A DNA stretch of 59,928 nucleotides from Anaerolinea sp. (GCA_020725865.1 DYEC01000006.1:1-59928); one strand, 5' to 3'. Counted from the stretch's first letter, positions 42,626-52,440 are shown. Numbers and translations: made by a program. The notes: generated by a model from the letters alone, not told the origin.

Positions 42626-43480
42626 TCAATCCCCGCTCTCAACAGCGCGGGGCGGCAGAGGGCGGCATTGTCCCATCCCGGCTGAGGTTTGTACGCCGAC
42701 GCCGCTGAAGAGCGAGAAAGCCGCCAGGGCGTGTATCTGCCCCAGCCAGTAACGGTCAAAATTGAGCGTGGTGAAGACAACTTCACCAATGAACCCCACG
42801 CGCAGCCCGCCTTCTTTGTAGGGCACAGCGCGGCTTTCGATGCGGAAGCGCTGTACCGCCAGACATTCCTTCGCATAGCGGCGCAGTTCCTGCGGGAAAG
42901 CCAGCGGCGAGAAAGCATTCCAGCGCTGTAACAGGCTGCCAAAGACCAGTTCGGGCAGGGGCAGCGGCTGGGTGCGTTCTTCGGAGTGGAAGGCGGTCGG
43001 ACTGGTGAATTGCAGGGCGATGTGCCGCGAGGGCGGTTCGCTGGTGAGCAGGTGACGGGCGGAGAGTTCCTGAAAACTGCTGGCGGCTGCCCATTCCTGT
43101 TCTTCGGGCTGAGCAGTGACGGCTTGAACGATAAAAGGCAGGTAGTCCAGCTCAATCGTTGTTCCCGGTGCAAGCGCGCCGCCCGGCTGAATGGCTTCCA
43201 TCAAACGGGTGCAGACTGGCATGGTGAGGGCGGTGATGCGCAGGCGGTAATCTCCCTGCAAATCCAGACTGCGTTGCGGAAAGCGCCCCATCAGGGTCGA
43301 GGCAGTCAAGGGGCGTGGACCCTGCTCATCGTGCAGGGCGGCTGCCAGTTCGGGGTCGCTTTTTGCCAGCGCGCTCAACACCATTGCCTGTGCCGCCCGT
43401 CCCCACCAGGCGGGAAGCGGGCGCTGGGGGTCTGCAGGCGCGCAAGGGCGCAGAGTAAAGACAAGTGAAAGCAGGTCCAT
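42626..43480 (-). CDS. cas6: CRISPR repeat endoribonuclease Cas6
   Basis: 284 residues with the Cas6 double-ferredoxin pattern and C-terminal Gly-rich segment (LFSGVGVQTSAGMGQCR). Cas6 cuts pre-crRNA within the repeat. A His near 30-70 typical of the family is not certain. The ATG overlaps the csx15 stop by one base. It is the last gene of the type III operon, and no array is adjacent, so crRNAs must come from elsewhere in the genome. Confidence 0.88.
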   Translation of the reverse strand: MDLLSLVFTLRPCAPADPQRPLPAWWGRAAQAMVLSALAKSDPELAAALHDEQGPRPLTASTLMGRFPQRSLDLQGDYRLRITALTMPVCTRLMEAIQPGGALAPGTTIELDYLPFIVQAVTAQPEEQEWAAASSFQELSARHLLTSEPPSRHIALQFTSPTAFHSEERTQPLPLPELVFGSLLQRWNAFSPLAFPQELRRYAKECLAVQRFRIESRAVPYKEGGLRVGFIGEVVFTTLNFDRYWLGQIHALAAFSLFSGVGVQTSAGMGQCRPLPPRAVESGD

Positions 43481-43863
43481 TAATACCTCCGCTTGCGGGC
43501 TGTTTCGCGCACGGCGTGCAGATTGAGGATTTCTGCCACTTCATAGACTGGCGGGACGACGCCGGGGCGCGGGCACAGGCGGAGGATGGGCGGGAAGTAG
43601 CCCATGCGTCCGTGCAGTTCCGCGAGTAATAGCGCAGCAATGTAATTAAGCGAAGGCAGGTTGACCAGAATCTGCCCGGTTTGCAGTTCTGTTGCGCTGA
43701 GCGGCAGGGTTTGCATCAGCGCTTCAAGCTGTGGCAGGTAGGACTGTTCATTTTCAAACTGCACGGGCAGATCAAAGACTCGCTCAACGGTTTGCCCGCT
43801 GAGCTGTTCGATTTGCGTGATTTGTTCTCTGGTGAGTGGGTGAGAGAAGTTGAGGATGAGCAT
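43480..43863 (-). CDS. csx15: CRISPR-associated protein Csx15
   Basis: 127 residues, matching Csx15-like small Rossmann-like proteins: MLILNFSHPLTREQITQIEQ, LVNLPSLNYIAALLLAELHGRMGYFP. Csx15-type proteins have been reported or proposed as cyclic-oligoadenylate ring nucleases, which would switch off signalling. The frame extends to 43932, but that overlaps the upstream gene; ATG 43863 fits. It lies between the Can2-like nuclease and cas6. Confidence 0.8.
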   Translation of the reverse strand: MLILNFSHPLTREQITQIEQLSGQTVERVFDLPVQFENEQSYLPQLEALMQTLPLSATELQTGQILVNLPSLNYIAALLLAELHGRMGYFPPILRLCPRPGVVPPVYEVAEILNLHAVRETARKRRY

Positions 43864-43870
43864 AGGGTTA

Positions 43871-44782
43871 TCACCGGTATTCGGGATTGAGATGTGGGGA
43901 ATGCTCCGGCTCGCGCTCGCCCAGCACGGCATCCAGCGCCTGAGCCAGCTGAGTTTTTGAGTCGGCTGTCAGCCGAAAGCGTCCGGCATGTTGTTCGAGG
44001 CGGACGACGACTATCTTGATCTGGTAAGCGGCAGCCAGTTCCCATAGCTGTTGACCGGGCTTTCTTGAGGTGACCCAGATGCGTCCGGTGTAGGTGCCGA
44101 GATACTCGCGTCCGGTAATGGTCGTGAGCTGGTCAATGGCTTCTCGCTTCCGCCTAGCCTTGCTTAAACCGCTTTTGGCTTCAATAACGGCTGTCTGATT
44201 GCCGCGCTGGATGAAAAAGTCAATCTCAAACGCGGGATACTTCAGATTGTGTAAACATTGATCACAATGCTCAGCTAAAAAGTGATAGACCGCAACCTCT
44301 TGCGGGTTGACCAGCGGGTTGGATGGCAGCGCATCCAGCCCGTGCGCTTGCAAGTAATCTTCCAGCGTGATCAGGCGGGGCAACTGCTCGGATTGTTGAA
44401 AGAGCCTGCCGTCCTGAAAACGGAAGCGGTAGAGGGTGGACTTTTTCCCCTCGCTTTGCAGATAGACAAAATCTGCCCGCTGGCGAAGCGCAATCTCATA
44501 GCCAGCCCATGCCATGGGCTTGGTGCCGCCGGTGAGGTTGAAGACGGTATCGGGAGTGGATTCCTGCTGGAAACGCCGGGCAATGTCTGCCAGTTGATAG
44601 GCGTTGGGAATAGGGCGCAGCTCGGAATGGGGAAGCAGAGCGTGCAACTGCCGGGCAACGGCTTCGGTTTTATCGGTACAAACCAGCAGATGCCGCTCCG
44701 GCTTCAGCGCCCGATGCACCAGCAGAATGGGAATGGGTTGTTCACCAACAAGGGAGAGAAGGAGCATGGGGAGTTTCCTCAA
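43871..44782 (-). CDS. Can2/Card1-like CARF nuclease (DUF1887)
   Basis: 303 residues. N-terminal CARF domain (1-140) with the motif NLTGGTKPMAWAG at 82-94, and a C-terminal PD-(D/E)xK nuclease domain: Asp188 in FEIDFF, Glu201 and Lys203 in VIEAKSG. This arrangement is that of cOA-activated DNA/RNA nucleases of the Card1/Can2 group. It starts 4 bases inside the end of the csx2 gene. Active-site residues look intact. Confidence 0.87.
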   Translation of the reverse strand: MRKLPMLLLSLVGEQPIPILLVHRALKPERHLLVCTDKTEAVARQLHALLPHSELRPIPNAYQLADIARRFQQESTPDTVFNLTGGTKPMAWAGYEIALRQRADFVYLQSEGKKSTLYRFRFQDGRLFQQSEQLPRLITLEDYLQAHGLDALPSNPLVNPQEVAVYHFLAEHCDQCLHNLKYPAFEIDFFIQRGNQTAVIEAKSGLSKARRKREAIDQLTTITGREYLGTYTGRIWVTSRKPGQQLWELAAAYQIKIVVVRLEQHAGRFRLTADSKTQLAQALDAVLGEREPEHSPHLNPEYR

Positions 44783-45969
44783 GTTATTTTCCAGAGGGCT
44801 GCTAGAGCTTGTAGTTGCTTCTGAATTTCATTAATGTTCTTTCTAATAGTTTTCAGCTTCATTGAGTCTTTTTGGTGTTCAGCATGATCAAAACTATTGC
44901 GAACGCTAGAAAGCGTATCCCAGAATTTGCACAGGTCTCCTTTTTCTGGCCAACCCTGCAATTTTCGAGCAACCTCATTAGGATTAACTTGTTCTTCCGA
45001 TTGATCCGCTCTGCCCAGTCGTGCTAATCCTGATATGCCCCGTTCCATTATCTCCCGATCCGTCGTCTCGAGACTCCATGGATACCCGAGCTTCCAAGTG
45101 ATGACATCAATCAGCCATTCCCGTGCTAATGTAACCGCTTGAACGATTTGGCTCTTCTCCAAATACCATAAAATCATTTGATACTCTTTTTTGACGGCCT
45201 CTTCCAGGTTACTCGGCTTGGCAGCAAATTGTGAGTAAGTGGATACGACGCGTTCTTGCAGGATGCTAAAAGGGATCGTCCTTTGTTCAGATTGCTTCCC
45301 CCCAATATTAACATCCATGTTGAGTGTTTCTGCGCTTTCCATTAGCTTGAACGGTTGACACCATAACGCTGCTTGTGAAACCTCGATGAGTTTCTCTGCG
45401 GCTTTTGAAAGCTCTCTATTACGCCCACTGTTGATGAGATTGGCCAATCGCTGGGCATTCCCTGTTTGAATAAACTGATCGGTTGCAACCAGCCAGTCAA
45501 GCATGGCCACGAAATCCGTCAGTTCGAGCACAGGTGCGATATCACTATCTTTTAGTTCTAATGCCCCGTAGTAAATTGCCTTGATTTTTGCCTGACGAGC
45601 AAATTGCAGGTATGCGGCAAACAGGAAAACAAGAAAAGGCAGGGATCGCAGCCCATGAGTTATATCGAAAATGACCTCATCATCTTCTTTTACATAAGGC
45701 AAAATTCGCTCGAAGATTTGCCACATTTCTTCTGGATTACGACCCTCCGGGATAGGAATTTCCAGGATGCGTTCATCCTGCAGTTCTTCTACGACATGCC
45801 AGCACTCATTATGTGCTTGCTCCGTTGCACAGACCAGCATTTGGTCGAAATGGATTAATTGATGCAGGGCTTTGGCAAATACTTCTCCCTCCCCAATTTT
45901 ATCCTGGAGTTTATATTGGGTTAGTTTCGGCCGGACACCCAGAAATGTGATCACAACGGTTCTATCCAT
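44779..45969 (-). CDS. csx2: Csx2-family CARF-HEPN ribonuclease
   Basis: 396 residues, TIGR02221-like. N-terminal CARF domain with FDITHGLRSLPFLVF and a C-terminal HEPN domain with R357-N-S-F-D-H362 (RxxxxH), the RNase site. On cOA binding such proteins cut RNA and cause dormancy. It overlaps the Can2-like gene by 4 bases. AT content is visibly higher than in the neighbouring cas6/csx15/can2 genes. Confidence 0.88.
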   Translation of the reverse strand: MDRTVVITFLGVRPKLTQYKLQDKIGEGEVFAKALHQLIHFDQMLVCATEQAHNECWHVVEELQDERILEIPIPEGRNPEEMWQIFERILPYVKEDDEVIFDITHGLRSLPFLVFLFAAYLQFARQAKIKAIYYGALELKDSDIAPVLELTDFVAMLDWLVATDQFIQTGNAQRLANLINSGRNRELSKAAEKLIEVSQAALWCQPFKLMESAETLNMDVNIGGKQSEQRTIPFSILQERVVSTYSQFAAKPSNLEEAVKKEYQMILWYLEKSQIVQAVTLAREWLIDVITWKLGYPWSLETTDREIMERGISGLARLGRADQSEEQVNPNEVARKLQGWPEKGDLCKFWDTLSSVRNSFDHAEHQKDSMKLKTIRKNINEIQKQLQALAALWKIT

Positions 45970-45993
45970 ATCTCTTTTATCCCATAAGCGTGT

Positions 45994-47631
45994 TTATTTT
46001 TCCACTTGACATTTGACTAACCAAAAATTCTTTTGATGGGGGTCTTGTTCTATTGAAATAACCTCACAAATTAACGACTGAGTTTCTCGATACTTTTTTC
46101 CGAAAGCATGTTCAGGGCTAATTACACCCAGGGCTTGATCATCAGGTGATAAGCCGGGTAGTTCAAGGTAAACTGAGCCATTATCCTCAACATACATGAC
46201 CGTAGCCTGAAATCGGTCGCCCGGCTGTGGTAATTTCGTGAATTTCCGAATAATTGGTTTAGCTTCGGGCACAATGGGTGGTTTTGGTTGGGGCGGTGTT
46301 GCATTGTGGGCGGGCGCTACGGACTTCGCTTGTGGCCTCGACACGCTCGCCGGTTGGGCTGGAGGTGAGACCGGAGTGGGTTTCTGATTCGCTATTTCCT
46401 GCTGGGCCTGTGCTAGCCAGTCCTGGGTGTTTTCTGGTGGTACAAGGCGCATCGCAACCCAACCAAGTGGCAATAAAGAACCATCCGCCACAGCTACTTT
46501 GCGTGATTTCGGCGAGTCAAGAGGACCAAGCCATCTGGCGCCTGGGTTTCTCCCAGGTTTTCCTAAGCCTGCGGTGTTTTTGAAAGATTTGACAACAAAC
46601 TCAAACGTTTCCTGAGCTAGCAAATCTGTAATCGTTTTTGCGTCATATCCACTACCCCAACCAAGCGGCAGGATAAAAATATCACCATTTGTTGCCATCT
46701 TTTCAAGTTGCTTGTCAAACCATGCCGCTAGCTCAGCTTGCTTGTGTCTTTGGTAAAAATCCCGCTCTTGAGAAAGCAAATGCACCGAGGTGCGGCGGCA
46801 GTATTCTGGCAGAAAAATAAACAGGTCTCGGATTTTCTGAAAGCCAAGCATGCTGGCTGGCTGAGTTAAAAGCTGTGTTTGCCAGACAATCTCATGATGC
46901 CACTGAGTATTTGGCTTGATAGTTTCTACATACAGGATCATCTCCCGTTCGTTGAAGGGCTTTTTCTTAAACCCTAGCGTGCCATCTTTCTGGATTGAAA
47001 GAATCTTGACTTGTATCACGGCAAGTGTGTTTGGAACTAGTGAGATGCTATCTCGAATAACAAGCAAGCGGTTAATGTCATAGTTGGGGCGTTTGGAGAC
47101 TTTTGGAGCGGCCGGCACAAATACGGCAGCTTCAATCTCATTGCTGTTGGTGGTTTTTTTCCTGCCTCCTACGCCCTCATTAATCAATTTCTCTGTTTGC
47201 TTTAGTAAGGCGTCGTTGTCTATCATCCTGCCGCGCAATAATGCACTGCGTAGTGTCCCTTTAATAGAGGTGCCGGGTAAATATGGCTGTTCGCCTGCGG
47301 TTTTGATAAAAGACAAAATTTCCTTGGGTTTGAAGGTGCAAGGCAAAGTGTAAGCGGAAATTTGGGTTGGGTCGCTTTTGAAATTTGCATTGAGGAATGA
47401 ACCGATCCCTTTACCGGTTGCCGCCAGGTCGCTAACCAGCAAAGAAATCAGCTTTTCCACATTGTTTTGCTGAATAAGCCAGGAGGTTAATTTATTTTCA
47501 GCGATCACATAGAGCTGTCCGGCTTGTACTAGAAAATCCGCCTGGCTGGTCAGCTTCATTCCACTGCCAATGTGAAGCGGACTGAGCGCAGTAACCTCGA
47601 GTTTATAAGGCTCTAAAAATGTCTGGCTCAC
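45994..47631 (-). CDS. csm5: Csm5 RAMP protein with C-terminal OB/S1-like domain
   Basis: 545 residues, well above the usual 350-400. Residues 1-405 are Csm5: VTALSPLHIGSGM, LPGTSIKGTLRSALL and the Gly-rich TAGLGKPGRNPGARW. A Pro-rich linker (413-462) then leads to an OB-fold/S1-like domain (463-545) with PGDRFQATVMYVEDNGSVYLEL and LGVISPEH. Csm5 caps the type III-A complex at the crRNA 3' end. The added domain may bind crRNA or recruit a nuclease; this is inference. Confidence 0.87.
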   Translation of the reverse strand: MSQTFLEPYKLEVTALSPLHIGSGMKLTSQADFLVQAGQLYVIAENKLTSWLIQQNNVEKLISLLVSDLAATGKGIGSFLNANFKSDPTQISAYTLPCTFKPKEILSFIKTAGEQPYLPGTSIKGTLRSALLRGRMIDNDALLKQTEKLINEGVGGRKKTTNSNEIEAAVFVPAAPKVSKRPNYDINRLLVIRDSISLVPNTLAVIQVKILSIQKDGTLGFKKKPFNEREMILYVETIKPNTQWHHEIVWQTQLLTQPASMLGFQKIRDLFIFLPEYCRRTSVHLLSQERDFYQRHKQAELAAWFDKQLEKMATNGDIFILPLGWGSGYDAKTITDLLAQETFEFVVKSFKNTAGLGKPGRNPGARWLGPLDSPKSRKVAVADGSLLPLGWVAMRLVPPENTQDWLAQAQQEIANQKPTPVSPPAQPASVSRPQAKSVAPAHNATPPQPKPPIVPEAKPIIRKFTKLPQPGDRFQATVMYVEDNGSVYLELPGLSPDDQALGVISPEHAFGKKYRETQSLICEVISIEQDPHQKNFWLVKCQVEK

Positions 47632-47633
47632 GG

Positions 47634-48719
47634 TTAACCTCCTCCCAAATAAATCATCAACGCTGCCCCGCTTTGATAGACCGGTTCTTGATCCAACGGC
47701 GTCAGGCGCTTCAATTGTCCATAGATATCCTTATGTGTGGTGAATGGAAAGACCGACCCCGGAACAAAAACGGGCATCTCTTGCTTATAGATTGGCGAAC
47801 TCCTCATACCTTCAGGAAGCGGACGGGGGAATTTATGACTGCGTTTGGGGCGCAGGATCTTGAGGGTATACATGAATGGGCTACCTGACAGGTTCAACTC
47901 ACCTTCTGCAGGCAGGTAGTGCGAAACGGTCATCATCGCTTGCGGTTTTTCAGAAATAGGCGGCGAAAACGCCTCGCTCACCTGAATCTCAAAATGTCCT
48001 TTGCCAGTAGAAGTGTCTGCACCAAAGCCGGTATCGCCAAGCAGACGCAAGGCAGGGTGGATATATTGACGGAAAACCTCCTCCGAAGTACGCAACAGTG
48101 CCCATAAACCACAATTCGGTGCAAAGTGGGTCTCGTCTGAATAAAACAGTAGCCCTTCAGCCGTAGCACCGCGCACGCGGTCTATCTGGTTGTGCTGTAC
48201 CGCTTCGGTCTGATATAATCTGGGCGGCAAAAGCACCGCTTCTTCCGGTTTGCACAGTAAAGTTTTATTGCTCTGACCGGCAGCCAGCATCTTGCAGGCA
48301 TCCAGGGCAGACAATTGGCCTTGAATGATTTCGATTAAGACCGCCTCGCTTACATAAGCCAGTTTCTTAAAATGTTTTATTTGTATTGTTGCCTCAACTA
48401 CCGCCAGCTTTCGAGTTTTAGAACGCTGTTGCTCTTCTGCCGCCAAAGCCTCTAAGTCTTGAAAGGCAAGTTGAAATGACAACGGGCGCGGGTAAAAGCG
48501 GATGGGGCTGCAGTCTGGCGAGTAAAAAGCAGGAAAGGCATGGCTAAAAGCAAACGGTGGACTAGCACGGTTATCCTCTAACCATTGTTCGAGCTGCGCG
48601 TCGTTCATCAGTCCCAGTATACGGATACCCCAGCAGACTGCGCCAAAAAGCGTATCGGAAGCGAGCGGCCAGCTTGCCAGGGGACCGCGGGGTTTGAAAT
48701 ACACTGCAAAGGTGTTCAT
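47634..48719 (-). CDS. csm4: Csm4 RAMP protein
   Basis: 361 residues. N-terminal FKPRGPLASWPLASDTLFGAV and Gly-rich loop GDTGFGADTSTGKGHFEI are typical of Csm4, which binds the crRNA 5' tag and Cas10. It overlaps none of its neighbours, with 2 bases to csm5 and 11 bases to csm3. Confidence 0.9.
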   Translation of the reverse strand: MNTFAVYFKPRGPLASWPLASDTLFGAVCWGIRILGLMNDAQLEQWLEDNRASPPFAFSHAFPAFYSPDCSPIRFYPRPLSFQLAFQDLEALAAEEQQRSKTRKLAVVEATIQIKHFKKLAYVSEAVLIEIIQGQLSALDACKMLAAGQSNKTLLCKPEEAVLLPPRLYQTEAVQHNQIDRVRGATAEGLLFYSDETHFAPNCGLWALLRTSEEVFRQYIHPALRLLGDTGFGADTSTGKGHFEIQVSEAFSPPISEKPQAMMTVSHYLPAEGELNLSGSPFMYTLKILRPKRSHKFPRPLPEGMRSSPIYKQEMPVFVPGSVFPFTTHKDIYGQLKRLTPLDQEPVYQSGAALMIYLGGG

Positions 48720-48730
48720 AGGAATTGCTC

Positions 48731-49537
48731 CTATGTCTGCGGCCAGCTAATTTTGTCAAATTGTCCCAGAATCTCTTGCACTTTGCTGCCGGGTAGTTCA
48801 ACCTTACTGCCGGCTTGTCCTTTCGCATAGTCTTCTGCGGAACGCCAGGTTAGTTCTAGGTCTTCAAAAGCAATCTGACCGCTACCGCGCGAACCGCCGC
48901 CGCCCAGTGAGCTGTGTTCCAGCAAGGACATGGAGGTAAAGAGTAACCGGAAGAGTTTGTGGTCGTCCTGCTCATAGCAATCCACTATCAGGCTGATATT
49001 AAAATCTGCCCCCGCCGGGACACGTTCTATCGGCCGCGGGTTGGCTTCAGAAGTTACGCGGTCAATAGCATTTTCGGTTTTCACTTCGGTGAAAGAACCT
49101 TTACCCAAGTTATCCTCCAGGCTTTGCTTTGCTGATGGTGTTAGATATGCGTCGCGCACAGTCAGACGAGTTGGCCCAGCAGTTTCTCTTACTTCAGAGT
49201 CGTCTGTGGCTGGACCGAAGAGACGGGCTAGTTGTAGAACTCGTTCGCGTTTCTGTTGATCCCCGGATGAGTTTTTTAGGTCTTCGCATGCATAAGCCTG
49301 ATAGCCGTTGTGTTTCGGGTGTTTTTTAATCAGACCAAGATACCATTCTGCCAGCGAACGCAATTTGCCTTTGAGCGAAGAGCCGGGAATAACGGGTTCG
49401 TCAGTAAGCGGGTCTTTGATGACCGGATTGTCTATCCCGCCAATTTCCAGACCGGCCGCAGAGCCGCCGATATGCAAGCCGGTTACACAGACAATGCGCC
49501 CATTCAGTTGATATTTTCCAAGGAGTTTAGTTGCCAT
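48731..49537 (-). CDS. csm3: Csm3 RAMP protein, target-RNA nuclease subunit
   Basis: 268 residues. Csm3 forms the filament backbone and cuts target RNA at 6-nt steps. The catalytic Asp is Asp36 in EIGGIDNPVIKD; GSSLKGKLRSLAEW and the Gly-rich SSLGGGGSRGSGQIAF are intact. It therefore should keep target cleavage activity, which is what ends signalling. Confidence 0.92.
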   Translation of the reverse strand: MATKLLGKYQLNGRIVCVTGLHIGGSAAGLEIGGIDNPVIKDPLTDEPVIPGSSLKGKLRSLAEWYLGLIKKHPKHNGYQAYACEDLKNSSGDQQKRERVLQLARLFGPATDDSEVRETAGPTRLTVRDAYLTPSAKQSLEDNLGKGSFTEVKTENAIDRVTSEANPRPIERVPAGADFNISLIVDCYEQDDHKLFRLLFTSMSLLEHSSLGGGGSRGSGQIAFEDLELTWRSAEDYAKGQAGSKVELPGSKVQEILGQFDKISWPQT

Positions 49538-49566
49538 TTCTTATTTTCTCCCTTCTGTGTTTGTCA

Positions 49567-49980
49567 TTATGCTTGTCTATCGTGATACTTGTGATATGCC
49601 ATGATGGCTTCCAGAAAATTTGCAACGCTTTCAAAATCTTGTGATGTTTTACATTTGGTTAGCATTGTAGTAAGCAGCTCATAGAATGCTTCCGTGATAA
49701 GATTTCGTCCTACGGCGTATGCCAAAGTTGGCATAATCAAGGCAACTTTGGCGCGGTTGAAGTTCCCTTGATCCTTAAATTCCCGTTTTAACGACTTGAC
49801 ATAATGGAAAATTTTGCGAAGCTGGGTGGCTTTAAGTTTGCTTTTTTGATCTATAACAACGCTTTCTGCCCAACCACCCCTTCCAGCATAATCTTCCGGA
49901 TTCAAGCTAGCCATCGTGGGTAATTTTTCAATTTTGGACTTCACTTCTTGTGTTTTCATCCTGTTTTCTTGTGTGTTCAT
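49567..49980 (-). CDS. csm2: Csm2 small subunit
   Basis: 137 residues, all-helical, Lys-rich: KLKATQLRKIFHYVKSLKREF and an end FLEAIMAYHKYHD fit Csm2. It contacts target RNA along the filament. It is 6 bases downstream of cas10. Confidence 0.88.
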   Translation of the reverse strand: MNTQENRMKTQEVKSKIEKLPTMASLNPEDYAGRGGWAESVVIDQKSKLKATQLRKIFHYVKSLKREFKDQGNFNRAKVALIMPTLAYAVGRNLITEAFYELLTTMLTKCKTSQDFESVANFLEAIMAYHKYHDRQA

Positions 49981-49986
49981 CCTGTT

Positions 49987-52440
49987 TTACTCCTTTCTGG
50001 TGTATAAGCTGGCAATCGAAACCGGCACCAGCACTTTCTGACTAATGATTGTCTGAACCATTGTATTTTCATATTTTTTGCGCAGGTCAGGTTTCATTCT
50101 TCTCGCCAGTGTGTAATACAGGCGCGGCGTCCACATGGGAGTAAGCTTTTTTCCTTTTTTGTCTATGTGCTGGCGGAAAATGGCACCTAGATCATAAATC
50201 AGCCCGCTGGATAACTGCTTGTTTTCAATATCTTGTGCCCATTCCATTGCTTGAGCGAGTGCCCATTCAAAACTGATCTGAGTGCTTTTATTGGAAAGGT
50301 CGTTATCTGTCCACGCCAGAGCCGTTTCAAAAGCAGCAATCCGGTTGCGTTCCTCCTTTGCCAGTTTTTCTTGTTCATCCACAAGGCTGGCGAATTTCTG
50401 TGTTGGATAGCGAGGCTTGACCTGTACGTAACCGGCAGAGAGGGTGAGGTTGCGGTTGTGTCCACAAAACTCTGAAAACTGTTTGCAGATTTCCAATGCC
50501 AGATTGAGTACCTGATCCCAGGGTCCGACAACAAACAGATCATCACCTCCGGAATATAAAATGTAAAACAAATTATCTACCTTTGGTTTCTTATTGGCAT
50601 TCTCCTCTTGTTGCATCCACTGGTCATAAACTTCACGGCAAATACGATTGAGATGCCCGGCAAAGAACAGATCGAGCATGCGGCTGAGCGCAGCAAAACG
50701 TGAAAAGGTTGGTCGCCAGAGCGATTGAGGACTCTTTCCGGGGTCATCTTCCACCAGTCCTTCACTCATGACCAAGCCAAGTAAATCCACATCTGCTTTG
50801 AGTATCCCAATACGTTTTGCGCCTTTACTGAGTTTAGCCATAGCTTCAAAATGCAGCACATCCCCTTCTTCAATGGGTTGTTCGTCATCTTCATGATGCT
50901 TTTTCAGCGCTTTGGGCGCTGTATTGGCAAGGAAACGAAACGCAGTAGGCAGAGGCGGCATAATAAAATCCACAGTTTGGTTGATAGCGAACAATTTGAC
51001 ATTGTCTTTGTAGCGTTTCAATATTCCTAGGTCCCTTTCATCCCGCACCAGCGCCACCCGAACACCGAATTGGCTGAAATTAATCATCTGCTTTTGGTCA
51101 AACTCTGGGACGTCACAGTAGCAGTATGCTAAATAACGTGTGTGCGGTAGATGCTTGCCAATGTTGGCATGAAGCTCACAAAGCACACAGATTTGCCCCG
51201 AATCTTCCATCGGGGTTAGCTGGCAGACTGAGCAAACATGCCACAGGTTTTGCCCACCCCGGGAAACATGCTGATTACCGGAAGGAAGTCCAAGCAAATT
51301 ATTAAGTCGGTGCAGCCATTTTTGACGTTTGAGCGTTTCCAGCTTCTCGTCCAAGCGTCTGAAAATTGCACGCGTGTCCTCAAAGTCTTGTGGCACGGCC
51401 GGCTCTGCTGCAATGAGCAAGGCGATTTCAGCTTGAAATTCTTCCAGTAACCAATCTGAAAGCTGAGTTTTGAGCTTTTCTAATTCATCTTGGGCTTTTA
51501 AAGGAAGCAGCAAGTCAAATTTTCCGCCTCCAACAAAGATTGCACAGCTTTCCGGCAAGCCAACTGTCCGAAGGATCCAATCAACAACGACCTCGATCAG
51601 CAATTGCAGGTAGAACGACCGCCCGCGCAGGCGTTTGGCAATGTGTTCTGTCTCGGCTTGGGGACGGTTTAGACGGTAAATAAAATCCTGAATGCCGGAT
51701 ACATCTCCACGCACCAACAGGGCAACATGTTCGTTGCCGTTCTCATCAGGAAGAGAGTTATCGAAAGCTATGCAAGCAGCGATGGCAGAAGTCACGCGGT
51801 TATGATCATATAAAGAAACATCCGGCCAGTTGCGCTTTGGCTTTTCCTGCTCGTCTTTTTGCCAGGGTGTTGCTGACGGGACGCACCAGAGATACTTTTG
51901 GAAAATTGCTTGCAGGGTGAAGAAATACTTTTCCGCAGACAGCTTATGCCATTCTTCCCCCATATTTTCCTGCCATTTTTCCAGCTCCTTCTTCATTTGT
52001 TCCCATAATGCTCTGTAATCACCCTCTTTGCCCTCAACAGGGTAAGTATCTTTGTTCACAATCGATAAGGGCGCAAGACAATGCCTTACACCTTTGCGGG
52101 GTTTGGTCTTAAGCTGGACATTTGCCAGGATAGAAAGCAGGCGTGCTTCTTTGGGGTCCTCTGTTTCCTCTGCTCCCGTCCGACGTTCTTTAGCTGCCAG
52201 GTGATCGGCGATTTGGATTCGACGGCTGGCATCATCTTGAGGGGCATGATGCGCCAGCACACCGAAAAGCCCCTTTTGTAGATGTTTCGGCACGAATTGT
52301 TTGACAAACTCGTCACTCAGTATGGCATGAGCTTTGTATTCGCTATCTTTTGAACTAGAGGATTCTCCTGCCCTCTGTGCCAGCTTGCCGATATCGTGCA
52401 GAAGACCTGCCAGTGCAGCCTGGATAACTTCGTCTCTCAT
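49987..52440 (-). CDS. cas10: Cas10/Csm1, cyclic oligoadenylate synthase
   Basis: 817 residues. N-terminal HD nuclease domain with His15-Asp16 (LLHDIGKLAQ), a zinc-binding Cys cluster (CSVCQLTPM ... CVLC) in the middle, and a palm domain with GGDD at 631-634 (LYSGGDDLFVVG). Both the DNase and cOA synthase sites look intact. The ATG follows AAAGGAGG by 4 bases. Overlap with the HD motif and effector genes supports an active signalling system. Confidence 0.96.
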   Translation of the reverse strand: MRDEVIQAALAGLLHDIGKLAQRAGESSSSKDSEYKAHAILSDEFVKQFVPKHLQKGLFGVLAHHAPQDDASRRIQIADHLAAKERRTGAEETEDPKEARLLSILANVQLKTKPRKGVRHCLAPLSIVNKDTYPVEGKEGDYRALWEQMKKELEKWQENMGEEWHKLSAEKYFFTLQAIFQKYLWCVPSATPWQKDEQEKPKRNWPDVSLYDHNRVTSAIAACIAFDNSLPDENGNEHVALLVRGDVSGIQDFIYRLNRPQAETEHIAKRLRGRSFYLQLLIEVVVDWILRTVGLPESCAIFVGGGKFDLLLPLKAQDELEKLKTQLSDWLLEEFQAEIALLIAAEPAVPQDFEDTRAIFRRLDEKLETLKRQKWLHRLNNLLGLPSGNQHVSRGGQNLWHVCSVCQLTPMEDSGQICVLCELHANIGKHLPHTRYLAYCYCDVPEFDQKQMINFSQFGVRVALVRDERDLGILKRYKDNVKLFAINQTVDFIMPPLPTAFRFLANTAPKALKKHHEDDEQPIEEGDVLHFEAMAKLSKGAKRIGILKADVDLLGLVMSEGLVEDDPGKSPQSLWRPTFSRFAALSRMLDLFFAGHLNRICREVYDQWMQQEENANKKPKVDNLFYILYSGGDDLFVVGPWDQVLNLALEICKQFSEFCGHNRNLTLSAGYVQVKPRYPTQKFASLVDEQEKLAKEERNRIAAFETALAWTDNDLSNKSTQISFEWALAQAMEWAQDIENKQLSSGLIYDLGAIFRQHIDKKGKKLTPMWTPRLYYTLARRMKPDLRKKYENTMVQTIISQKVLVPVSIASLYTRKE

